A stretch of DNA of 64,000 nucleotides, from assembly GCA_027563935.2 (NCBI GenBank), contig CM050449.1:88946371-89010370 (forward strand), written 5' to 3'. Positions 56,382-64,000 of this stretch are shown piece by piece. This stretch comes from Costus lasius (Eukaryota; Streptophyta; Magnoliopsida; Zingiberales; Costaceae). The notes beneath the pieces were generated by a model, which worked only from the letters and a program-made list of their open reading frames with translations, ran no database searches and was not told the DNA's origin. The position numbers and the translations under genes are program-made. The stretch's first letter is position 1. Each line of letters opens with the position of its first letter.

Positions 56382-57071
56382 ATGAACTTCAATGTGCGAT
56401 CCCTACTGGAAAGGGAGAAGTTTGCTGGGCCAAACTTCTCAGACTGGTACGGACACCTTAAGATTGTTCTTAAGGCTGAGAGGAAACTGTATGTCCTCGA
56501 GACGGCTATACCGCCTCAACCCGCTCCGAACGCCGCAAGGGCAGTTCGGGATGCCTATGAAAAGCATGTCAATGATAGCATTGATGTCGCTTGCCTGATC
56601 CTAGCGTCTATGACGCCACCGCTGCAGCGTCAGCATGAGGATATGTCTGCTATGGAAATCATAGCAAACCTCAAGATGCTATATGCTGCACAGGCGAGGA
56701 CTGAACGCTATAATTTGACCAAGCTTTTCTTTCATAGCAAACTGGCTGAAGGGAGTCCAGTGGGAGCTCATGTGCTCAAGATGATTGGGCACAAAGAGGC
56801 TCTAGAGAAACTGGGGCATACCATCAATCAGGAGCTTGCTGTAGACATTATTCTGCAGTCTCTCCCGGCCTCTTTCGATCCGTTCATTATTAACTTTAAT
56901 ATGAACAAGATTGACTGTACTCCGGCAGAGTTGCTGAATATGCTCTTGACTACGGAGGAGACTCTGAAGGGAAAGCCTTCAACCTCTGTCTTGATGTTCC
57001 CTTCCAGGAACAAAAAGAAGGGGAAGAAGGGCAAAGCCCCTGTCAAGAACTACAATAAGGCTCTGAAATAG
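56382..57071 (+). CDS. Element J2 Gag (ends at an in-frame TAG)
   Basis: A 229-residue Gag: MNFNVRSLLEREKFAGPNFSDW, LKAERKLYVLETAIP, then the conserved copia Gag core (HEDMSAMEIIANLKMLYAAQ, ERYNLTKLFFHSKLAEGSPV, MIGHKEALEKLGHTI, IILQSLPASFDPFIINFNM) and a lysine-rich tail. The frame stops at TAG (57069-57071), but the same frame is open on the other side into the zinc knuckle at 57099-57140 and pol. J1 has CAA at the matching codon, so the stop is probably a mutation of a Gln codon. The capsid protein assembles the virus-like particle. Confidence 0.9.
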   Translation: MNFNVRSLLEREKFAGPNFSDWYGHLKIVLKAERKLYVLETAIPPQPAPNAARAVRDAYEKHVNDSIDVACLILASMTPPLQRQHEDMSAMEIIANLKMLYAAQARTERYNLTKLFFHSKLAEGSPVGAHVLKMIGHKEALEKLGHTINQELAVDIILQSLPASFDPFIINFNMNKIDCTPAELLNMLLTTEETLKGKPSTSVLMFPSRNKKKGKKGKAPVKNYNKALK

Positions 57072-60000
57072 AAGGTCAAGCGGTCGAAGGAATACAGGTG
57101 TTTCCATTGTGGCCAGCTGGGTCACTGGAAAAAGGACTGTAAAGCGCTCCAAGGAGACAAGAAGGGAAGCATCGATTCTGGCTCAGGTATTTTCGTGACT
57201 GAAGTCATGATATCCTCTTCTTCTATTTCATGGGTGTTGGACACTGCATGTGGAGTTCACATTTGTTCAAATGTACAGGAACTCAAGAGAAGAAGACAGG
57301 TGGGACAGCATGAGGTGGACCTACGAGTTGGAAACGGGGCACGGGTTGCTGCTGTTGCTGTAGGAGAATATTACATCTCATTACCATCTGGACTTGTATT
57401 GGAACTAAACAATTGTTACTTTGTACCTAGCATTACCAAGAATATTATCTCTATTCCTGCTCTTGTCAGGAAAGGATTTTCCTTTGAATGCAATATTTCA
57501 AAGTGTATTTTATCTCTTGATAATATTGTTTATGCTACTGGATCAATTAACAACGGGTTATTCATGTTGGACATGGAATGTTCTATACAAAACATTGATA
57601 ATAAGAAAGCAAAGTATGCTGATGACAGCACCTTGCTATGGCATAGTCGTTTAGGCCACATTAACAAGAAACGCATTAAGCGGTTGCATGATCATGGACT
57701 GCTGGGATCATTCTCCTATGAGGAGATTGATACATGCAAAGCTTGTTTATTGGGTAAAATGACGAAGTCTCCTTTTCCTAACAAAGGTCAAAGAGCTTCA
57801 GGTTTACTTGACCTTATACACAGTGATGTGTGTGGGCCATTTAGTAAACATGCCAGAGGTGGCTATTCATACTTCATTACCTTTACTGATGATTTCAGTA
57901 GATATGGGTATGTCTATCTGATGAGACATAAGAGTGAATCTTTTGACAAGTTCAAAGAGTTCAAAAATGAAGTACAGAATCAGCTAGGCCGAAATATCAA
58001 GGCACTTCGTTCTGATCGAGGTGGAGAATACCTAAGTCGAGAGTTTACTGACTATCTGAAGGAGTGTGGGATTATCTCACAGCTCACTCCGCCAGGAACA
58101 CCGCAATGGAATGGTGTATCCGAGAGGAGGAACAGAACCTTACTCGATATGGTTCGTTCTATGATGAGTCAGGCTACTCTACCCTACTCCTTTTGGGGAT
58201 TTGCACTGGAAACAGCTGCAAAGGTACTAAACCGAGTGCCATCCAAGGCAGTTTCAAAGACTCCATATGAATTATGGTATGGGAAACAGCCGAGCTTGAC
58301 ATTTATCAAGATCTGGGGTTGCGAGGCTTATGTCAAAAAGCTCGCCTCTGGGAAACTAGAGAACAGATCTGAGAAATGCATCTTTGTCGGTTACCCTAAG
58401 GAAACTAAGGGTTATTATTTCTACGATCCCAATGAGAACAAGGTATTTGTTGCTCGGACGGCCATTTTTCTTGAGAAGGAGTTCTTTCTGCAAGAGGCCA
58501 GTGGGAGAGAAATAAAGCTGGATGAGAATCCAGAAGAAGGACAAAGTAGTCAAGCACAGTTGGATGAGCTTGAGCCGGTTGAACAGGTTACTAGACAACC
58601 TGAGGCTCAGATATCACGGGAACCGCGTAGATCGGGAAGGATCCGTCGACAGCCTGAGCACTATGACGGAGTCTACATCATTGATAATGATGAACCCCTT
58701 ACTTATGCGGATGCGGTCAGTGGACCGGATTCAGCTAGATGGCTTGAAGCTATGCGAGCCGAGATGGACTCCATGTCAGATAATCAAGTCTGGGATTTGG
58801 TTGATCCGCCTCCGGGAGTAATCCCCATTGGCTGTAAATGGATCTTCAAGAAGAAGATTGACATGGATGGTAACGTGATTACCTATAAAGGCAGGCTAGT
58901 TGCGAAAGGTTTCAAACAAATCTACGGGATAGATTATGATGAAACTTTCTCTCCTGTAGCCATGTTCAAGTCTATTCGGATTCTTTTCGCGATAGCAGCA
59001 TATTACGATTATGAGATCTGGCAGATGGATGTGAAGACAGCTTGCCTTAATGGAAAACTGGATGAGGATGTGTATATGACACAACCTGAAGGTTTCACTA
59101 ATCCATCAGATCGTCATAAAATATGCAAGTTAAAGAAGTCCATTTATGGACTAAAGCAAGCATCTAGAAGCTGGAATATTCGTTTTGATGAATCAATCTC
59201 TAAATTTGGTTTCATCAAGAATGAAGATGACCCGTGTGTATATAAGAGGTTTAGTGGGAGCGTGATTACATTCCTAGTCCTCTACGTCGATGATATCTTA
59301 ATCATTGGAAACGATATTCCTGAACTGCATGCTGTTAAAGCATGGTTAAGAAAATGTTTCCAGATGAAAGATCTAGGAGAAGCAGCCTATGTATTAGGTG
59401 TGAAGATCTACAGGGATAGATCTAAGAGGATTCTCGGGCTGTGCCAGAGTACTTACATCGATAAGGTCCTGGAGAGATTCCATTTAGAGAATTCTAAAAG
59501 AGGATATCTTCCAGTCAGACATGGTCTGAATCTTTCAAAGAGTCAGTGTCCACAAACACAGACTGAGAAAGATGATATGGACAATAGGCCTTATGCTTCG
59601 GCTATTGGATCCATTATGTATGCGATGTTGTGTACTCGCCCAGACGTCGCTTACGGGTTAAGCGTGACCAGTCGATTCCAAAGTAATCCAGGTCAGGCAC
59701 ACTGGATTGCAGTCAAGAACATTTTAAAATATCTGCGGAGGACCAAAGATATGTTCTTGATATATGGAGGTCAGGAAGAACTCAGTATTGAAGGATATAC
59801 TGACGCTTCGTTCCAATCTGACCAGGATGATTTCCGATCGCAATCAGGCTATGTTTTTAGCTTGAATGGTGGAGCAGTAGTGTGGAAAAGTTTCAAACAG
59901 TCTATCGTTGCTGATTCCACAACAGAAGCCGAGTATGTTGCAGCCTCGGAAGCATCCAAGGAGGCAGTGTGGATTCGCAAGTTCGTTCAGGAACTTGGTG

Positions 60001-60266
60001 TTGTTCCTTCGAGTGCAGATCCTTTGGTTATCTTCTGTGATAACACTGGAGCAATCGCACAGGCAAAGGAACCACGGTCGCACCAGAAGTCCAAGCACAT
60101 ACAGAGAAGGTTTCATTTGATCCGGGAGATCATTGATCGAGGCGAGATCAAAGTCTGCAAGGTTCATACAAATGACAATCTGGCTGACCCGCTTACCAAG
60201 CCTCTGGCGCAGCAGAAGCATGAGAAGCACTGTAATAATATGGGTTTGAGATTTCTCAACCATTAG
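57072..60266 (+). CDS. Element J2 zinc knuckle and Pol polyprotein (PR-IN-RT-RH)
   Basis: The open frame from the codon after the Gag stop to TAG at 60264. The zinc knuckle is CFHCGQLGHWKKDC. Numbering from the ATG at 57195 (1023 residues): protease VLDTACG with catalytic D16; integrase finger H150, H155, C181, C184; integrase core D211, D274, E310, exact DD35E spacing; RT with MDVKTACLNG (D612, the usual F after A being C) and YVDD 697-700; RNase H with D870, E911, D949; C-terminal LADPLTKPL. No frameshift or stop occurs in 1023 codons. If the Gag stop is passed, all enzymes would be made as one polyprotein cleaved by PR, as in other copia elements. Confidence 0.95.
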   Translation, partial: KVKRSKEYRCFHCGQLGHWKKDCKALQGDKKGSIDSGSGIFVTEVMISSSSISWVLDTACGVHICSNVQELKRRRQVGQHEVDLRVGNGARVAAVAVGEYYISLPSGLVLELNNCYFVPSITKNIISIPALVRKGFSFECNISKCILSLDNIVYATGSINNGLFMLDMECSIQNIDNKKAKYADDSTLLWHSRLGHINKKRIKRLHDHGLLGSFSYEEIDTCKACLLGKMTKSPFPNKGQRASGLLDLIHSDVCGPFSKHARGGYSYFITFTDDFSRYGYVYLMRHKSESFDKFKEFKNEVQNQLGRNIKALRSDRGGEYLSREFTDYLKECGIISQLTPPGTPQWNGVSERRNRTLLDMVRSMMSQATLPYSFWGFALETAAKVLNRVPSKAVSKTPYELWYGKQPSLTFIKIWGCEAYVKKLASGKLENRSEKCIFVGYPKETKGYYFYDPNENKVFVARTAIFLEKEFFLQEASGREIKLDENPEEGQSSQAQLDELEPVEQVTRQPEAQISREPRRSGRIRRQPEHYDGVYIIDNDEPLTYADAVSGPDSARWLEAMRAEMDSMSDNQVWDLVDPPPGVIPIGCKWIFKKKIDMDGNVITYKGRLVAKGFKQIYGIDYDETFSPVAMFKSIRILFAIAAYYDYEIWQMDVKTACLNGKLDEDVYMTQPEGFTNPSDRHKICKLKKSIYGLKQASRSWNIRFDESISKFGFIKNEDDPCVYKRFSGSVITFLVLYVDDILIIGNDIPELHAVKAWLRKCFQMKDLGEAAYVLGVKIYRDRSKRILGLCQSTYIDKVLERFHLENSKRGYLPVRHGLNLSKSQCPQTQTEKDDMDNRPYASAIGSIMYAMLCTRPDVAYGLSVTSRFQSNPGQAHWIAVKNILKYLRRTKDMFLIYGGQEELSIEGYTDASFQSDQDDFRSQSGYVFSLNGGAVVWKSFKQSIVADSTTEAEYVAASEASKEAVWIRKFVQELGVVPSSADPLVIFCDNTGAIAQAKEPRSHQKSKHIQRRFHLIREIIDRGEIKVCKVHTNDNLADPLTKPLAQQKHEKHCNNMGLRFLNH

Positions 60267-60286
60267 ATTAAGTGCAAGTGGGAGAT
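60267..60286 (+). other. Element J2 polypurine tract
   Basis: AAGTGCAAGTGGGAGAT lies directly before the TGTTGGGG start of the 3' LTR. Confidence 0.85.
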
Positions 60287-61971
60287 TGTTGGGGTATGCC
60301 CTTAAGGCTAATGTTTGAGGCCTTGGGATTCTTACAGTATCATGTATAAACTCTAAGTTTATAAAGGCAATGGTTGTTATTCAGTTTGTTACATTGTCTG
60401 CTGCAATAAGTGTTCTTCTGAATAATGTCTCAAAGCTGTTCAGCTAGGCTGACATGCTACATGTCCTTAGTCGAGATATCTTGGTGAACATGAGACAGCC
60501 TTGATATGATTGAGACTAATATGTGTTCTAATCTTATAGGATGCTTCGAGCATGGAATGAGATGTAGACTCATGGGTACATTGGATGTACTGGACAGACC
60601 CTATTGGGATATTCAGTTGCTTGTCACAATATGAATAATCCTTGTTTGCTACAAGTGGCACATGTCCTCTGACTTGAGATCACTTGTGTTTCTAAATGAT
60701 GATTGTCATTATTTTGAGGTAGTTCAATATCATTTGAAACATAATGGTTATAGACTATCTTGGATAATGATCATGAGTCAGGTTAGGACACTAGTGATAG
60801 ATATAGGATTGCCGTCTCCTTAATTGGAGTGTGATGTTCTAAAGGGGCCCCCTGGATGAGATGATTGAGAAAGTGTATGGCCATACCCAGGTGACTATGT
60901 TCATCTGATCTAATCATGCTCATCATATTGGAGCTACAGGCTTGACACGCTTGTCCAATAAGAACATCCAGTGGCAAAGGAAACATGTATGCCTTGTGAA
61001 ATGGATTCACACTTGTGCTGTGGTTTGGGTGTAGTCTTGGAAGACTCTTTCCTTTATATCGGGAGACAGTGATGTGTTGCTAGATACCCCTCACTGATCG
61101 TGATAACGTAAGTTATCGTTACCGACATTTAAAGGAAACCCTCAGGGTCGCACAATTTGATGATATGGCTCACTCATGTTAGATCGTGTGGACTGAATTG
61201 TTTTGGTTCAGTTTAAAGGGATTTAAACTCTGATTGTAAGTGAGATCTGGTCTGATCATGTTTGATTGATTAGGGCTTGAGATCGGTAAGCTTTGATCGA
61301 GAGTGTTGATGCTAGATTGGTGAGATCAAGTGCATCAAGTGATGAACGGTCAGATCTAGAACCTTAGGGTTTAATTTGATCTGGACTAATGGCTTGGGTT
61401 GATTTTGATTTGGTTTTTAAACCAAATGCAATTGAACCATGGCTTGGTTCAAAGAGGAGCGATCGGTTCACTTGGAGTGAACACATGGATCGCATGAACG
61501 CATGGAGTTAAGGGCTTTCCATGTTTGGAAGTCGGTTTTTCCCATTATAGAAAAACGTCTCCACGTTTGAGGAAAACGTCTCCACTTCGGTTTCGTGACT
61601 TCCTCTTGCCCCTTCCTCTCGACGAGACACTATTGCAAAAGGTGGTTAACGTAGGAGAGAGTTCGGCAAAGAGAGTCTTCATCCATCATTCCCTTCCATT
61701 CGACAAGAAAAACCTTGGAGACTTGCTAGCACAAGGAACGCCAAGGGAGTAGGCGATCTTCATCTTGTGTGTGAACTCTTTGGAGGAGATCAACGTTGCT
61801 CTCTCTTCTTCCAAATCGCCATCCAACGCAAATGGCTATGGTATGAATCCAAACATTATTTAAGTTGATCATATGTTCTTGCGAAAGATCATTTGAAACC
61901 CTAGATTCCGCTATGAAAGTTTTATGCACCACCTGATTAGGGTTTCGCTCCCCCTTGAAGGGGACTCTTCA
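60287..61971 (+). repeat. Element J2 3' LTR (1685 bp)
   Basis: Near-identical to 52868-54553, ending GACTCTTCA before GGCTC. Confidence 0.97.
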
Positions 61972-62527
61972 GGCTCAACCCGCTGCGAACGCTGCAAGAG
62001 CGGTTCGAGATGCTTATGAGAAGCACGTCAGTGATAGTACTGATGTCGCTTGCCTTATGCTTGCGTCGATGACGCCCGAGCTCCAGCGTCAGCATGAGGA
62101 TTTGTCAGCTATTGATATTATAGCAAATCTCAAAATGCTGTATGCTGCACAGGCAAGGACAGAACGCTATAACTTGACAAAACTTTTCTTTCATAGCAAA
62201 CTGACTGAAGGGAGTCCAGTGGGAGCTTACGTACTCAAGATGATTGGGTACAAAGAGGCTCTAGAGAAACTGGGACATACCATCAATCAAGAACTTGTTG
62301 TAGACATTATTTTGCAGTCTCTCCCGGCTTCTTTCGATCCGTTCATCATTAATTTTAATATGAACAAAATCGACTGTACTCCGGCAGAGTTACTGAACAT
62401 GCTCTGCACCACAGAGCAGACTCTTGAGAAAGGAAAGCCTTCATCCTCTGTCTTAATGGTTCCTTCAAGGAATAAGAAGAAGGGAAGAAGGGCAAAACCC
62501 CTATCAAGAGCTATAACAAGGCTTTGA
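61972..62527 (+). pseudogene. Element J1 gag, remainder
   Basis: Resumes J1 Gag exactly where it broke at 52867: AQPAANAARAVRDAYEKH, QRQHEDLSAIDIIANLKMLY, KLTEGSPVGAYVLKMIGYKEA. One G is missing in the AAGGG-AAG run near 62485 relative to J2, which shifts the frame and creates an early stop at 62525. The matching frame of J2 has GGGAAGAAGGGC. Confidence 0.92.
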
Positions 62528-64000
62528 AACAAAAGGTGAAGCGGTCAAAGACCAACAGATGTTTCCATTGTGGCCAGCTGGGTCACTGGAAGAAGGACTG
62601 TAGAGCGCTCCAAGGAGAGAAGAAGGGAAGCAAGCCTTTCACTTCTGGCTCAGGTATTTACGTGACTGAAGTCATGGTTGCTTCTTCTATTTCATGGGTG
62701 TTGGACACTGCATGTGGAGTTCACATTTGTTCAAATGTGCAGGAACTCAAGAGAAGAAGACAGGTGGGACAGCATGAGGTGGACCTACGAGTTGGAAACG
62801 GGGCACGGGTTGCTGCTGTTGCTGTAGGAGAATATAACATCTCTTTACCATCTGGACTTGTATTAGAACTTGACAATTGTTATTTTGTACCAAGCATAAC
62901 TAAGAATATTATCTCTATTTCTGCTCTTGTCAGGAAAGGCTTTTCTTTTGAATGCAAAACTTCACAGTGTTGTATTTCATATGATAATATTGTTTATGCA
63001 ACTGGGTTGATTAACAATGGGTTATACATGTTGGACATGGAATGTTTTGTACAACAAATTGATAACAAAAGGGCCAAGTATGCTGATGACAGCACCTTGC
63101 TATGGCATAGTCGTTTAGGCCATATTAACAAGAAGCGCATTAAGCGGTTGCATGATCATGGACTGCTGGGATCATTCTCCTATGAGGAGCTTGATACATG
63201 CAAAGCTTGTTTAATGGGTAAAATGACGAAGAATCCTTTTACTAATAAAGGTGAAAGGGCTTCAGGTTTACTTGACCTTATTCACAGTGATGTGTGTGGG
63301 CCGTTTAGTAAACATGCCAGAGGTGGCTATTCATACTTCATTACTTTTACTGATGATTTCAGTAGGTATGGTTATGTCTATCTAATGAGACATAAGAGTG
63401 AATCTTTTGACAAGTTCAAAGAATTCAAAAATGAAGTACAGAATCAGTTAAGCCGAAATATCAAGGCACTTCGTTCAGATCGAGGTGGAGAATACTTGAG
63501 TCGTGAGTTTACTGACTATCTGAAGGAGTGTGGGATTATCTCACAGCTCACTCCGCCAGGAACACCGCAATGGAATGGTGTGTCCGAGAGGAGAAATAGA
63601 ACCTTATTGGATATGGTTCGTTCTATGATGAGTCAGGCTACTCTACCTTACTCCTTTTGGGGATTTGCACTGGAAACAGCTGCAAAGGTGCTAAACCGAG
63701 TGCCATCCAAGGCCGTTTCAAAGACACCATATGAGTTATGGTATGGGAAACAGCCGAGCTTGACATTTATCAAAATCTGGGGTTGCGAGGCTTATGTCAA
63801 AAAGCTCGCCTTTGGGAAACTAGAAAGCAGATCTGATAAATGTATATTTGTCGGTTACCCTAAAGAAACTAAGGGTTATTATTTCTATGATCCCAAAGAG
63901 AACAAAGTATTTGTTGCTCGAACGGCTATTTTTCTTGAGAAGGAATTTCTTCTGCAAGAGGCCAGTGGGAGAGAAATAAAGCTGGATGAAATTCCAGAAG
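62520..64000 (+). pseudogene. Element J1 zinc knuckle, protease and integrase (runs off window)
   Basis: In the pol frame the codons continue through CAA, where J2 has TAG, then the knuckle CFHCGQLGHWKKDC, protease WVLDTACGVH, integrase finger (LLWHSRLGHINK.., CKACLMGKM), integrase core (IHSDVCGPF, LRSDRGGEYLSREF, GVSERRNRT) and the integrase C-terminal part, open to the window end by eye. It is marked pseudogene because gag is broken upstream; the pol part itself may still be open. Confidence 0.85.

Larger units (their letters stand above)
52868..61971 (+). mobile_element. Element J2: young, complete Ty1/copia retrotransposon (9.1 kb)
   Basis: It has two 1.69-kb LTRs, a PBS, a long leader, gag, pol, a PPT and a perfect GGCTC duplication. 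By eye the LTRs differ at seven bases and one indel (99.6% identical), so insertion is recent; under the commonly used grass rate of 1.3e-8 per site per year this is roughly 0.16 million years, only as a guide. It is inserted in gag of a relative (J1). The coding region is intact except for one TAG after Gag. The protein looks like the Tnt1-94/Tork-type copia group. Confidence 0.97.

Noticed and set aside
1..64000. CRISPR array, bacterial operon, phage or plasmid features
   Set aside because: No regularly spaced short repeats with unique spacers and no prokaryotic genes; all context is plant nuclear.

Overview
This is a stretch of flowering-plant nuclear DNA dominated by nested transposable elements, with one intact host gene. 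Plant origin is shown by a four-exon PMT-type (QUA2-like) methyltransferase gene with short GT-AG introns, Athila-like Ty3 elements primed by tRNA-Asp, Ty1/copia elements primed by initiator tRNA-Met, and a hAT transposase of plant type. The species cannot be named from sequence alone.

Layout. 1-1272: three decayed copies of a copia-LTR-like repeat. 1273-7884: a minus-strand Athila-like deletion derivative (element E), split by a complete non-autonomous LTR retrotransposon (element F, 2146-7380, TSD GTGCA). 7885-10817: 5' LTR, PBS and gag-like ORF of a plus-strand Athila-like element (A), cut off on its right. 10821-18090: minus-strand Athila-like element B with decayed gag, protease, RT, RNase H and integrase plus an extra downstream ORF. 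18091-26887: one LTR of that family, interrupted by element C (19372-26700), a large element that kept LTRs, PBS and PPT but lost gag-pol. 26888-30845: element D, a second minus-strand deletion derivative that shares this LTR with B, followed by a pol scrap (30846-31330). 32115-36390: a 5'-truncated copia element (G) bracketed by a ~107-bp direct repeat. 36721-39400: the host gene. 39673-46759: a decayed hAT element interrupted by a complete copia element (H, TSD GATAT). 46760-49268: unassigned sequence ending in a GC-rich minisatellite. 49269-64000: copia element J1, interrupted inside gag by a young copia element J2 (52868-61971, TSD GGCTC, LTRs differing at about 7 bases and one indel in 1685); J1 runs off the window.

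How the parts relate. Insertions can be ordered: F into E, C into the B/D LTR, H into hAT, J2 into J1. E and D share the same internal deletion, so they derive from one deleted master copy. Several Athila-like LTRs carry clustered ATTACGG/CCGTAAT motifs, clearly upstream of a TATA box in A and D, and three elements keep a hairpin downstream of pol. Apart from the methyltransferase, no gene here looks both intact and host-encoded; J2 is one stop codon short of an intact gag-pol polyprotein.
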